Source: Marinobacter nauticus (GTDB taxonomy: Bacteria > Pseudomonadota > Gammaproteobacteria > Pseudomonadales > Oleiphilaceae). From it: a stretch of 64,000 bases of DNA. Shown here one piece after another: positions 53,638-62,490 of this stretch (the stretch's first letter is position 1; every line of letters begins with the position of its first letter). The notes beneath the pieces are model-generated. The model saw only the letters and a list, made by a program, of their open reading frames with translations. It was not told the origin of the DNA and ran no database searches. The stretch spans positions 248,001-312,000 of the forward strand of contig NZ_RBJB01000003.1 in the NCBI RefSeq assembly GCF_003634635.1, read 5' to 3'. The translations under genes were made by a program, and so were the position numbers.

Positions 53638-54300
53638 ATGGATACCGGTCTGCCAGGAAGCATACTCACCTCATTTGATCCACCCCTGATGGTGGCATCG
53701 GGTGCCTTTGTGCTGGCGCTTCTCAGCCTGATACTGGCATCCCGGTTACGGAACAAAAACCAGAGCCAGCTCAGCGCATTGAGGGAAAGGTCGGACACCC
53801 TCTGGCGTGAAATGGATGACATCCGGGTCAGCCAGTTCAACCGCTCAGATCATAGCCCGTCGACCAGCCATTCCTCACTGGACCAAGCCCGTTACCAAAC
53901 GGAAATGGAAGCCTACCAGAAGACCTGGCCGGCCATCTGGCTTCTGCACGAACGCCTGGGGCAGTTTCTGCGAACTGTCGAAACCGGTGAATCCGCCAAC
54001 GACTTACGTCTGGAGGCCAGAAACGCTGCGCTGGACGCCCGAAATCACCTGAACCAGCACCGCCCCTTCTGTCACGAAACGGTGGATGAACTGCTCACCC
54101 GGCTCATTGACGTGGAAATCAAGGCCCACCTCGCCGCCTGCCAGTACCTGGACCTGGTGAAGGAAGTCCGGCACGGCGCTTCCGATCACGATCGGAGAGT
54201 CCTGCACGACAAGTTTCACAGCCTGCATGAGGGCGAGGCGCGGGAGCTTTTGAATCACCTGGTGACCACCATCCGGCACCGCGCCATAAGAAGCGGTTAA
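53638..54300 (+). CDS. Membrane-anchored hypothetical protein
   Basis: 220 residues. One helix near residues 17-35 (PLMVASGAFVLALLSLILASRL), then a cytoplasmic-type soluble region rich in charged helices (LSALRERSDTLWREMDDIRV; QARYQTEMEAYQKTWPAIWLLHERLGQFL). No family recognised. The preceding gene ends 46 bp upstream. Helical composition suggests a coiled-coil scaffold. Confidence 0.7.
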   Translation: MDTGLPGSILTSFDPPLMVASGAFVLALLSLILASRLRNKNQSQLSALRERSDTLWREMDDIRVSQFNRSDHSPSTSHSSLDQARYQTEMEAYQKTWPAIWLLHERLGQFLRTVETGESANDLRLEARNAALDARNHLNQHRPFCHETVDELLTRLIDVEIKAHLAACQYLDLVKEVRHGASDHDRRVLHDKFHSLHEGEARELLNHLVTTIRHRAIRSG

Positions 54301-54306
54301 GCTTGC

Positions 54307-54522
54307 TTAACTATCCGCAATCCGGAAACCGATTTTCAGGCCCACCTGATAATGACCGACCTTTCCGTCGACAATGTGGCCACGGGTTTCCGTTACCTCG
54401 AACCACTCCATATTGCGAACACTTCTCCCACACTCATCCAGCGCGTTCTGAATGGCATCTTCAATGCTTGTCTTTGATGAGCCTACGATTTCCACTTTTT
54501 TGTAGACATGGTGATCAGACAT
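54307..54522 (-). CDS. Dodecin (flavin-binding)
   Basis: 71 residues. VYKKVEIVGSSKTSIEDAIQNALDECGRSVRNMEWFEVTETRGHIVDGKVGHYQVGLKIGFRI is the full dodecin pattern, including the tryptophan that stacks on flavin (MEWFEV). Dodecins form hollow dodecamers that store or buffer riboflavin, FMN or FAD. Single gene, convergent with the preceding membrane protein. Confidence 0.94.
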   Translation of the reverse strand: MSDHHVYKKVEIVGSSKTSIEDAIQNALDECGRSVRNMEWFEVTETRGHIVDGKVGHYQVGLKIGFRIADS

Positions 54523-54678
54523 GACAGCCTCCTGACTCAGGAATATTCACACCTTGAGCCTAGAAGCCAGCGCGAGCTTGGGCAAACTACCATTCTTTAA
54601 CCTGCTTCATCCATTGACCGTCAAAAGGCGTATCATCTTGCCTGTAGCATGCTGCAAATACTCGAACCGGACCTGTAA

Positions 54679-55452
54679 ATGAAACGACTTCTCAAATACG
54701 CCGCGAGCCTGCTTGGCGCCCTGCTGTTGCTCCTGGGCGGCCCCCTTCTGTTGGCCGCCAGCAGCAGCCTTGAGGTTGCGGAGAGCTGGCGTACCGCCAG
54801 CCGGGAAAGCGCCGGTATAGCGCCCCGACCGGAACAGGTGGAGGAAGCCATTGTTCAGGTCTATGGCGCACGCGCCTGGAGCTGGCGAGGCTACTTTGCG
54901 GTACATACCTGGATTGCGACCAAAGAACAGGGCGCTGATTATTATCAGGTGCACGAGGTCACCGGCTGGCGCACCTACGTGGTCAATTCCCGCCCCGGCG
55001 ACCCGGACAGACACTGGTACGGCGCCAGGCCGGAACTGTATGCAGATATTCGGGGAGAGAAAGCCGCGGCCTTGATTCCGCAGATCTACCAGGCAGTGGA
55101 AAATTATCCCTACCCCACCCAATACGAAGCCTGGCCGGGGCCAAACAGCAACACCTTCGTAGCCTGGGTGATACGGGAAACGCCGGACTTCGACGTAGCC
55201 CTGCCCAGCCACGCCATCGGCAAGGACTACCTGGGTGACCGGCTGGTTGCCCCAAGCCCCGGTGGCGCCGGTTATCAGCTATCCCTGGGTGGATATTTCG
55301 GCTTGCTGGCCGGGGTTCGAGAGGGTCTGGAAGTGAATATTCTGGGGTTGTCGCTGGGGATCAATCCCATGGCGTTGGGGATCAAATTACCGGGGATCGG
55401 CGAGCTGGCCTTGCTTGACACAAACCCCATGCACGAGCAACCAGCTCGCTAG
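54679..55452 (+). CDS. DUF3750-family protein
   Basis: 257 residues. An N-terminal helix (LLGALLLLLGGPLLLAAS) forms a signal or anchor. The domain has the DUF3750 features VQVYGARAWSWRGYFAVHTWIATKEQGADYYQVHEVTGW, YPYPTQYEAWPGPNSNTFVAWVIRE and the Gly-rich C-terminus with NILGLSLGINPMALGIKLPG. The conserved HTW and NSNTF residues suggest an NlpC/P60-like papain fold (inference). Function unknown. Confidence 0.85.
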   Translation: MKRLLKYAASLLGALLLLLGGPLLLAASSSLEVAESWRTASRESAGIAPRPEQVEEAIVQVYGARAWSWRGYFAVHTWIATKEQGADYYQVHEVTGWRTYVVNSRPGDPDRHWYGARPELYADIRGEKAAALIPQIYQAVENYPYPTQYEAWPGPNSNTFVAWVIRETPDFDVALPSHAIGKDYLGDRLVAPSPGGAGYQLSLGGYFGLLAGVREGLEVNILGLSLGINPMALGIKLPGIGELALLDTNPMHEQPAR

Positions 55453-55454
55453 AC

Positions 55455-55646
55455 GCTCAGGGGTGGGGGTGGTCTCCCAAAAACCGCTACAAGCACCCGG
55501 AGGCGGGTCCAGCCAGCAATCAAAGATTGCTGTCGTTCGGCTGCATATGAAGCTTCTCTTCATAAACACTTGCCTCACCCATGTGCGCTTCTCTCCGGCC
55601 ATCCATGGCCTCCGACATTTTTGGGAGACCACCCCCACCCCTGAGC
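55455..55646 (-). repeat. Cloverleaf palindromic element, copy D (enlarged)
   Basis: Perfect 29-bp arms (55455-55483, 55618-55646) enclose 134 bases. Read on the minus strand, the inside begins like copy B (GGCCATGGATGGCC hairpin, then GCGCACATGG) and ends like it (GTGCTTGTAGCG). About 80 extra bases sit in the tip of the second arm and add hairpins of their own (AGCAATC/GATTGCT at 55515-55531; TATGAAG/CTTCATA at 55546-55564). Lies between convergent genes. Confidence 0.8.
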
Positions 55647-55661
55647 TGCACTGTCCCAAAG

Positions 55662-56969
55662 TCAAAGCTTGGCGAATTCCAGATACCGACTGGCTGCCTG
55701 CTTCTTCTCATCCTGGCTGTTCAGCAACTCCAGCCGCAATTTATCAATGATCTTCAGATAACCATCCAGCGGGGACTTTTCTTCGCCCTGCTCTTTTGAA
55801 GCCTCAATAAACGCCTGCTGCTTCTCACGAATTTCGTTCAGTTTTTCTATGGCATTGCGGATCGCTTCCTCTCGTGCAGAAGCTGCGCCGCTCATCTCGG
55901 GTTCAGCGTTACGAACCCCAAGAACGGTTTCCACCGCCGGGGCCAACTCGGTGTTCTGTTCCGCCAGGTCCAGCTCTTCCAGAGTCCGAACTTCACCGTC
56001 AGTGGTCAGGTAAATACCAGAGGCCTTGATCTGCCCCAGGGGCACGCCCTGAGGATTGGTCAGAGTGAAGCGGTCGTCCACGCTGTCGACATACAGTGCC
56101 TGGACACCAACCTCCGCCAGCGAGCGCAGATCCTGGCCGCCATCAGCCGTCTGTACCCACACCGACAGGGACTGAAATATTTCATCGTTAGCATCTATCC
56201 AGCGGTTACCATCGTCATCAAACGCAGCCAGCTCGCTGAAGCCAGATCCACTTTCCGGGCCGAACAATTCGCTGCCATCGTCCACTTTACCGTTACCATT
56301 GCGGTCAAAAACCAGATATCCGCTGCCCGCGCCCAGAGAGGCGAACTGCGCCGTCTCGCCGTTGCCCGTCATGTCGAATTCAAACAGGGTGTCGGTCAGT
56401 CTTGCGGTAGAAGCACCGAAGTTGATCACCAGCGGATCAGTCAGGGGACGCTCCTGAATCTGGATCAGCTCGGAGTATTCATAGCTACGGGACTGGGACT
56501 GCCTGAGCGACAGGGTAAAGTCGATGGTTTCACCATTGTCGAGGGTAATACTGCCAGTCGACGCGAAGCTGCGGGTTTCATTTTCGGAGTAGAACATATA
56601 GCGACCGGCAGATACCGACAGACTCTTCGGCGATTCCGCGGCTGCTTCACCCCCCAGGGCGGCTCGGCTGACCGTCAGCGCCTGCTGCCCCATCAGGAAC
56701 AGCTCTGAGGACTTTTCGACCAGTTCCGAACTGGTGAAGGTGGCCGCTCGGTTGGCCCCGGTCACCTCACTGGCGCTGGAAAAAGCCATCTGCTCCTGAC
56801 TGCTGTAGCGATACGCCGCCTGTCGGATCAGCGACACTTCGGTGCCCCTATTGGTCTGCCCCTGCGGTACCGGGGCGGCAGACTGGCGGATTCTCAGCTG
56901 GGAACTGTCAAACGCCGAGACCTGGCGGCTGCTGTCCTGAAACAGCGAAATCTGGCTGGATGCAATCAT
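55662..56969 (-). CDS. Protein with EF-hand-like calcium loops
   Basis: 435 residues, no signal peptide. N-terminal half rich in Ser/Gln with a beta-type segment (SLSVSAGRYMFYSENETRSFASTGSITLDNGETIDFTLSL). Two calcium-loop-like stretches follow: DRNGNGKVDDGSELFG and FDDDGNRWIDANDEIF (about 235-275). The C-terminus is a charged coiled coil (EEAIRNAIEKLNEIREKQQAFIEASKEQ). Start at 56969 chosen at MIASSQISLFQ with GAGG upstream; the longer frame to 57014 crosses an inverted repeat (AGTGAC/GTCACT, 56983-56999). Similar proteins occur in marine gammaproteobacteria without known function; possibly secreted or surface-linked by a non-Sec route. Confidence 0.75.
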   Translation of the reverse strand: MIASSQISLFQDSSRQVSAFDSSQLRIRQSAAPVPQGQTNRGTEVSLIRQAAYRYSSQEQMAFSSASEVTGANRAATFTSSELVEKSSELFLMGQQALTVSRAALGGEAAAESPKSLSVSAGRYMFYSENETRSFASTGSITLDNGETIDFTLSLRQSQSRSYEYSELIQIQERPLTDPLVINFGASTARLTDTLFEFDMTGNGETAQFASLGAGSGYLVFDRNGNGKVDDGSELFGPESGSGFSELAAFDDDGNRWIDANDEIFQSLSVWVQTADGGQDLRSLAEVGVQALYVDSVDDRFTLTNPQGVPLGQIKASGIYLTTDGEVRTLEELDLAEQNTELAPAVETVLGVRNAEPEMSGAASAREEAIRNAIEKLNEIREKQQAFIEASKEQGEEKSPLDGYLKIIDKLRLELLNSQDEKKQAASRYLEFAKL

Positions 56970-57054
56970 GGAGTGGTACCTCAGTGACACTGGGTCACTT
57001 AACGGCACCATCACCGAAAACTTGAGCAGATTTCAACCACACCCACCGACGACA

Positions 57055-57366
57055 TCAGAGCAAATAACGAACCGTCGCAGCGGCCAGCAAGCCAATAGCG
57101 ATAGCGGGAAGCGGCTTGTGGAACACAAGCAGGGAAACCGCCGTGGCTACCAGTGCTGCCAGCGCACCCAGATCGCCACCCACCGCCATGGGTACAATGA
57201 TGGCGATCAGCACCGAACTGGCCATGGTATTGATAAAACTCTCTACCCTCGGGTTGATGCGCACAAACGACATCACGAACACGCCGCCAAAACGGGTAAT
57301 CAGTGTCACCACGGTCATGATAGTGATCAGCGCCAGCACACCGAGGGTTGTAGTTTCAATGGTCAC
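57055..57366 (-). CDS. azlD: AzlD, branched-chain amino acid exporter small subunit
   Basis: 103 residues, four hydrophobic segments, with the AzlD pattern MTVVTLITRFGGVFVM and FINTMASSVLIAIIVPMAVGG. The start is GTG at 57366, preceded by GGGAGG; the longer frame (to 57681) is antisense-type noise inside azlC. Overlaps the azlC end by 11 bp. Confidence 0.9.
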   Translation of the reverse strand: MTIETTTLGVLALITIMTVVTLITRFGGVFVMSFVRINPRVESFINTMASSVLIAIIVPMAVGGDLGALAALVATAVSLLVFHKPLPAIAIGLLAAATVRYLL

Positions 57367-58102
57367 CAGACACCTCCCGCTGGTTATCCGCCACCTCGGT
57401 TTTGTGTTCCAGCCAGAACAAACCGACCAGACCACCAGCGATCGCGCCAACCACCACGTGCATATTGGGCGGTAGCCATTTCCAGGCGGCAAGGGAGGCT
57501 GCGCCGGAAACGCACCAGGCGACCAGCACCCGCGGGGATTTATTGCCACCCAGTGCCATGGCCAGCAGGAAGCAACCCAGCACCATATCCAGCCCGAAGG
57601 CTTTGGGGTTCTGTAACAAACCGCCGAAGTAGACACCCAGGGCTGTACCAACAATCCAGGCCAGCCACAGAACCAGGCCACCCCCGATAATCACTTCCAG
57701 ATTGCGCCTGCCATTCTGGTAATCCTGGGCCGAGACCGCCCAGTTGGCATCGGTCAGCAATAGCAAGAGCGCATAACGCCGCCCGGGGGAGACTTCCCTG
57801 AGCATCGGGTATAGCGAGGCGCCCATCAGCAGGTGCCTGGAATTGATGGCAAAAACCACGGCGATCAAAGGCAGAACCGAGACATCGGCGCCCCAGATAT
57901 CCACCGCCGCAAACTGCGAAGCGCCAGCAAACACGGTCGTGCTCATCAGGATAGACTGCAGCGGCGTCAACCCTTCCTGAATGGCGGCCAGACCAAAGGC
58001 AGCACCAAACGCCACCACAAAGAATGAGATGGGGAGCAGGCGGAAGAACTCGGAACGGACTTTCCGCGAATCAAACTGATAAGGATAGGAGGCGACAGAC
58101 AT
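57356..58102 (-). CDS. azlC: AzlC, branched-chain amino acid exporter large subunit
   Basis: 248 residues, about five to seven helices. PISFFVVAFGAAFGLAAIQEGLTPLQSILMSTTVFAGASQFAAVDIW and VFAINSRHLLMGASLYPML are diagnostic. AzlCD (YgaZH) exports branched-chain amino acids. Divergent from the Leu-type dehydrogenase gene, which suits a shared link to branched-chain amino acid metabolism. Confidence 0.93.
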   Translation of the reverse strand: MSVASYPYQFDSRKVRSEFFRLLPISFFVVAFGAAFGLAAIQEGLTPLQSILMSTTVFAGASQFAAVDIWGADVSVLPLIAVVFAINSRHLLMGASLYPMLREVSPGRRYALLLLLTDANWAVSAQDYQNGRRNLEVIIGGGLVLWLAWIVGTALGVYFGGLLQNPKAFGLDMVLGCFLLAMALGGNKSPRVLVAWCVSGAASLAAWKWLPPNMHVVVGAIAGGLVGLFWLEHKTEVADNQREVSGDH

Positions 58103-58405
58103 CTGAAGAAGCTAAGCCGGATAGTGCAAAACGCGTATAGGTAGAAACCACCATTAAGCGTTTTTTTTCTTACCAGTGCTCAGGCAGTTAGATGATTAAA
58201 TCAAACAAGTTCACAATTCCGCCGGCCGCCAAGGTTGACGTTCACGTAAACTTGCATTAGCTTGAATTTCGTCCGGCCCCAAAAGGGCAACCCGACCAAT
58301 CCTTCGGGAGGACACCTGAAATCGACACCCTGGCCACAAGCCAGACCGACAAAAACAAGACAGAACCTGCCGCCGGGATCCGGCTGTGCGGGAGAGGATT
58401 TCAAC
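58103..58405. other. 303-bp divergent intergenic region azlC / dehydrogenase
   Basis: Contains an inverted repeat AAAACGC / GCGTTTT (58128-58134, 58158-58164) leading into a T-run, a LiuR-like palindrome (58235-58250) and the dehydrogenase ribosome site GGAGAGGA (58391-58398). No gene or RNA recognised inside. Confidence 0.5.
58235..58250 (+). promoter_or_regulatory. LiuR-like operator over a promoter
   Basis: TTGACGTTCACGTAAA is a palindrome at 12 of 16 positions and resembles the LiuR operator known in gammaproteobacterial branched-chain amino acid degradation genes (from memory). TTGACG can be a -35 box with TAGCTT 17 bases later, so the operator covers the -35/spacer as MerR-family regulators do. 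Confidence 0.4.
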
Positions 58406-59503
58406 ATGCTGTTCAGCCATCCGGAGTTCGATCACCACGAACACCTGTCGTTTTTCTGCGATGCCGAAACCGGCCTCAAAGCCATTGTCGCTATTCACAA
58501 CACCTCCCGCGGCCCCGCTTTAGGCGGTTGCCGAATGTTCCCTTACGCCAGTGATGAAGAAGCGCTGCGAGATGTGCTTCGCCTGTCCAGGGGAATGACC
58601 TACAAATCGGCCCTGGCCAATCTGGACCTGGGTGGTGGCAAATCCGTGATTATTGGCGATCCGCGCAAGCACAAAACACAAGCCCTGCTGGAGGCTATGG
58701 GCAAGCACCTGGAAAGCCTGGGAGGCCATTACATTGCGGCCGAAGACTCCGGCACCAGCGTTCCGGATCTGAAAGTGATGGGGCGCCATACCCGCCATGT
58801 GGCCGGAGTTGCCTACCGTACCGGATTCGACGGCACCCCCAGTAACGGGGATCCCTCTCCTGTCACCGCTTACGGCACCTTTGTTGGCCTCAGAGCAGCA
58901 GTAAAACACCGGCTCGGCAGCGACGACCTTACCGGCCTGAAAGTAGCCATCCAGGGCATCGGTAATGTCGGGTTCCGTCTGGCCCAACACCTGAAAGACG
59001 CTGGCGCTGAACTCTGGGTGAACGATATTCACACCGACAACATGCAGCGAGCTGTCGACCAGCTCGGTGCACACGCCGCCTCGGCGGAAGACATACTGAC
59101 TCTGCCCGTGGATGTTATCGCACCCTGCGCCATGGGCGCCGTCCTGAACGACCGCAGTATTCCTGCCATTCGCGCCGGTATCGTCGCAGGGGCGGCCAAT
59201 AATCTGCTGGATCGCCCGGAACACGACGCGGCACTGAAACAGCGGGGCATTCTGTACGCTCCGGACTTCGCGATTAACGCCGGCGGCATCATTGATGTGT
59301 TCTACGAACGCACAGGGGCATCCCCGGAAAAAGTGCGCGCCCATGTGGAAACCATCGGCGACACCCTGACCGAAATTTTTAACCGTTCTGACCGCACCGG
59401 GCTCCCTACCGGTGAAATCGCCAATGAACTGGCTGAAGAGCGGTTCACCAAGCATGCCGCGGGTGCTGGGCTGGCGCCCCAGCGGCTGTCTCGCACCGGA
59501 TAA
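58406..59503 (+). CDS. Glu/Leu/Phe/Val dehydrogenase (leucine dehydrogenase-like)
   Basis: 365 residues. NAD-dependent oxidative deamination of branched-chain or aromatic amino acids. [47 protein letters not shown] contains the substrate and catalytic lysines; [12 protein letters not shown] carries the catalytic Asp; [28 protein letters not shown] is the Rossmann motif. Start at 58406 chosen from GGAGAGGA seven bases before it; the frame reads up to 58262 without a site. Followed by a sodium symporter gene, perhaps for the same amino acids. Confidence 0.93.
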   Translation: MLFSHPEFDHHEHLSFFCDAETGLKAIVAIHNTSRGPALGGCRMFPYASDEEALRDVLRLSRGMTYKSALANLDLGGGKSVIIGDPRKHKTQALLEAMGKHLESLGGHYIAAEDSGTSVPDLKVMGRHTRHVAGVAYRTGFDGTPSNGDPSPVTAYGTFVGLRAAVKHRLGSDDLTGLKVAIQGIGNVGFRLAQHLKDAGAELWVNDIHTDNMQRAVDQLGAHAASAEDILTLPVDVIAPCAMGAVLNDRSIPAIRAGIVAGAANNLLDRPEHDAALKQRGILYAPDFAINAGGIIDVFYERTGASPEKVRAHVETIGDTLTEIFNRSDRTGLPTGEIANELAEERFTKHAAGAGLAPQRLSRTG

Positions 59504-59526
59504 CCTGACACCGGTGCTTCCCCTTG

Positions 59527-59555
59527 GGAGCCGCAGTCTCTGCGGCTCCATTTTT
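59527..59555 (+). terminator. Rho-independent terminator after the dehydrogenase gene
   Basis: Ten-bp stem GGAGCCGCAG / CTGCGGCTCC, 3-nt loop, then ATTTTT. It lies 39 bp before the symporter start and may only partly separate the two genes. Confidence 0.8.
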
Positions 59556-59593
59556 AACCCCAGTAACAACAACAAGACCTTCGGGAGAAAACC

Positions 59594-61006
59594 ATGTCTG
59601 TCTCATCATCCGGTTCTGCTGCCTATTCCGGCAGCCTTGAGGGCTCCAATGCCCAGCGCGGGCTCTGGTCATCACGGCTCGCGTTCATCCTCGCGGCCAC
59701 CGGTTCCGCTGTGGGCCTCGGAAACATCTGGAAATTCCCCTACGTAACCGGCGAAAACGGCGGTGGCGCTTTTGTGTTGGTGTACCTGCTGTGTATCGCC
59801 ATCATCGGTATTCCCATCATGATGGCCGAGGTGATGATCGGCCGTCGTGGTGGCCACAGCCCGGTTAACAGCATCAAGGCCATTGCCCAGCGGGACGGAC
59901 TGAACCCGGCCTGGAAACTGGTCGGCGCCGTGGGCATTCTTGCAGGCTTCCTGATTCTGTCGTTTTACTCGGTGATTGGTGGCTGGGCCATTTCCTACGT
60001 TGGCACCACCGCCAGCGGCCAGCTCTCCGGCCAGACCGCAGATGCCGTGGGTGCGATTTTCTCCGGCCTGCTGAGCAATCCCGGCACCCTGTTGCTGTGG
60101 CACACGGTGTTCATGGCCCTGGTGATGCTGGTGGTGGCGAAAGGTGTGCGCTCCGGCCTGGAGCGGGCCGTCAGCATTCTGATGCCGGCACTGTTTGTGC
60201 TGCTACTGATTGTGGTCGGCTACGCCATGACCACCGGCCACTTTGGCCAGGCGGCAGCCTTCCTGTTCCAGCCGGACTTCTCCAAGCTCACCACCTCCGG
60301 CGTACTGGTGGCACTGGGACACGCATTCTTTACTCTGAGCCTGGGTATGGCAGTGATGATGGCTTATGGCTCCTACCTGCCCAAGAATATTTCCATCGCC
60401 AAAACCTCCATTACCGTCTCGGTGATTGATACCGGTGTCGCCCTGCTGGCCGGCCTGGCTATTTTCCCGATCGTCTTTGCCAACGGCCTGGAGCCCGGTG
60501 CTGGCCCTGGCCTGATTTTCCAGACCCTGCCCCTGGCCTTCGGTCAGATGCCCATGGGCTCACTGTTCGGCACCTTGTTCTTTGTACTTCTGATTTTCGC
60601 CGCCTGGACCTCTGGCATTTCCCTGCTGGAACCGATCGTTGAATGGCTGGAAGAACAAAAAGGCATGAACCGCACCGTCAGTACGCTGGGTGCCGGTGTG
60701 GTGTGCTGGGCTCTGGGTATTGCCTCTATTCTGTCGCTGAACCTGTGGGCGGATTTCGCACCACTGGGCTTCATCCCGATGCTGGAAGGCAAAACCATCT
60801 TCGACCTGCTGGACTTCTTCACCGCCAACATCCTGCTGCCGCTGGGTGGGCTACTGGTCGCGCTGATGGCCGGCTGGGTAATGTCGAAACCGGCCATGGA
60901 GAAGGAGCTGGCCCTGTCACCGGGTACGTTCAACCTGTGGTTTGTCACCGTGCGCTTCATCACCCCGATTGCGGTGGGCGTGGTGTTCATCTACAACCTG
61001 ATGTAA
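59594..61006 (+). CDS. Sodium-dependent transporter, NSS/SNF family
   Basis: 470 residues, 11-12 helices. Helix 1 shows the LeuT-type pattern FILAATGSAVGLGNIWKFPYVTGENGGGAFVLVYLLCI with the unwound GxGN and the Na+-binding residues. FFTLSLGMAVMMAYGSYLP is the helix 6 pattern. Couples uptake of an amino acid or related amine to Na+. Its position after an amino acid dehydrogenase suggests branched-chain or aromatic substrates (inference). Confidence 0.93.
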   Translation: MSVSSSGSAAYSGSLEGSNAQRGLWSSRLAFILAATGSAVGLGNIWKFPYVTGENGGGAFVLVYLLCIAIIGIPIMMAEVMIGRRGGHSPVNSIKAIAQRDGLNPAWKLVGAVGILAGFLILSFYSVIGGWAISYVGTTASGQLSGQTADAVGAIFSGLLSNPGTLLLWHTVFMALVMLVVAKGVRSGLERAVSILMPALFVLLLIVVGYAMTTGHFGQAAAFLFQPDFSKLTTSGVLVALGHAFFTLSLGMAVMMAYGSYLPKNISIAKTSITVSVIDTGVALLAGLAIFPIVFANGLEPGAGPGLIFQTLPLAFGQMPMGSLFGTLFFVLLIFAAWTSGISLLEPIVEWLEEQKGMNRTVSTLGAGVVCWALGIASILSLNLWADFAPLGFIPMLEGKTIFDLLDFFTANILLPLGGLLVALMAGWVMSKPAMEKELALSPGTFNLWFVTVRFITPIAVGVVFIYNLM

Positions 61007-61013
61007 ATAACGC

Positions 61014-61910
61014 TCACAACTGATCGAGGGAGGCCTTCAGGGTCTCCCCGATCCTCGCGTTCAGTTTCAGATCCACCAGATCCTCAGCCCGGGTCCGCCC
61101 CAGATTCAGGGTGGCAATGGGCTTTTTCCACTCGCTGGCGTAGCGGCAGAAACGGAAGCCGGAATACACCATCAACGACGAACCGATCACCAACAGGCCA
61201 TCGCTCGCCTTGAGTACATCAAGCGCAGAGTACACCCTGTCCTTTGGCACATAATCCCCGAAGAACACTACATCCGGTTTCAGGATACCGGCGCATCTGG
61301 GGCAGTCCACCGGTCGGAACTCGGAAAAATCCACATCCAGATCGGCATCCCCATCCGGTGCCGTCTCCGCTGTGTACTTCCGAAATCCGGGATTGAGCTC
61401 GGCGCAACGGTCATGTACCTCATCCCGGGGGCAACGATAGCCGCAGCCCATACACACGACTTCGTCCGCCCGCCCGTGTAGATCCGTCACCGCCCGGGTG
61501 CCCGCCTTCTGGTGAAGACGATCCACGTTCTGGGTAACCACCAGGCTGCTGTGGTTGAGCAGTTCCAGATCCGAAATGTAGTGATGGGACGGGTTAGGCG
61601 CGGCATTACGCATGACCGGCCAGCCAATCAGACTGCGCGCCCAGTATCGCTGGCGGGTGAGGAAGTCCTCCATGAACGCCTTATGCTGCACCGGTTGCTT
61701 ACGCTTCCAGGCACCATCGCCATCACGATAATCCGGAATACCGGAATCCGTGCTCACGCCGGCTCCGGTGAGAATCATCAATCTTGGATGTTGTTGGATA
61801 AACTCCGCCAGCAACGCCCCGGCTTCGTTCGGGTTATGCATCACAGGCGGCGTTTCCAGCTCGGGCAGGCGCTGGCTGGAACTGAATGGGCGGGTTCGAT
61901 GCTCAGTCAT
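61014..61910 (-). CDS. Sir2-family NAD-dependent protein deacetylase
   Basis: 298 residues. Sirtuin motifs: MILTGAGVSTDSGIPDYRDGDGAWKR, SLVVTQNVDRLHQKAG, LHGRADEVVCMGCGYRCPRDEV with the first zinc cysteines and CPRCAGILKPDVVFFGD with the second pair, then GLLVIGSSLMVYSGFRF. A class II-like (SIRT4-type) sirtuin; actual deacylase specificity unknown. The ATG at 61910 gives an N-terminal extension of about 30 residues; an internal Met lies at VMHNPNEAG. Confidence 0.93.
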   Translation of the reverse strand: MTEHRTRPFSSSQRLPELETPPVMHNPNEAGALLAEFIQQHPRLMILTGAGVSTDSGIPDYRDGDGAWKRKQPVQHKAFMEDFLTRQRYWARSLIGWPVMRNAAPNPSHHYISDLELLNHSSLVVTQNVDRLHQKAGTRAVTDLHGRADEVVCMGCGYRCPRDEVHDRCAELNPGFRKYTAETAPDGDADLDVDFSEFRPVDCPRCAGILKPDVVFFGDYVPKDRVYSALDVLKASDGLLVIGSSLMVYSGFRFCRYASEWKKPIATLNLGRTRAEDLVDLKLNARIGETLKASLDQL

Positions 61911-61938
61911 TTCCGTTACAACTCAGAGGCTCGGAATG

Positions 61939-62490
61939 TCAGGTTTCGGCGTCGGTGCACCGTTTCAGAATAGTACGCATCTTCTGCACACCGAGCTCAT
62001 TCATCAACGCAATATTCCGGTCGGGAATACCATCTACGTCCGGATAGTGATCAATAGCCGCTTCCAGGCTTGCTTCCCGCAACAGGTGCAGCATGGGGTA
62101 CGGTGATCGATTGGTGTAGTTTTCCGCGGCCTCTGCATCGGTGCCGGCGAACTGATAGTCCGGATGGAAACTGGCAACCTGAAAGACACCTTCCAGCTCC
62201 AGATAGCTCAGCAAGGCATCCGCGGCATCGAGAAATTCGTTGTAGGCGAAAAAATCTTGCAACACACCAGGATGGATCAACAACGTGGTTTCGACGTCCG
62301 GCTCATCTTCCAGGCGCTGCAACTCTGACTGCAACGCCTGTAGCAGCTCATCCTCATTCTCCGCCTCGCTGACGACAAAACGCACGCGGTTCTTGACCAA
62401 CTCGCGCTTGGCGAAGGGGCAGAGGTTGTAACCAACCACCACTTCTTCAACCCATTGCCGGCTGGCGCTTACAACCTGTGATTCATTCAT
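61939..62490 (-). CDS. DUF1415-family protein
   Basis: 183 residues. The family pattern is clear: [22 protein letters not shown] near the start and [44 protein letters not shown]. Conserved Cys-Pro-Phe and His residues suggest a metal or catalytic site; function unknown. Overlaps the upstream ABC-F gene by four bases, so it is co-translated with it. Confidence 0.9.
   Translation of the reverse strand: MNESQVVSASRQWVEEVVVGYNLCPFAKRELVKNRVRFVVSEAENEDELLQALQSELQRLEDEPDVETTLLIHPGVLQDFFAYNEFLDAADALLSYLELEGVFQVASFHPDYQFAGTDAEAAENYTNRSPYPMLHLLREASLEAAIDHYPDVDGIPDRNIALMNELGVQKMRTILKRCTDAET

Noticed and set aside
58520..59575. 351-codon minus-strand frame
   Set aside because: Shadow of the Glu/Leu/Phe dehydrogenase gene.
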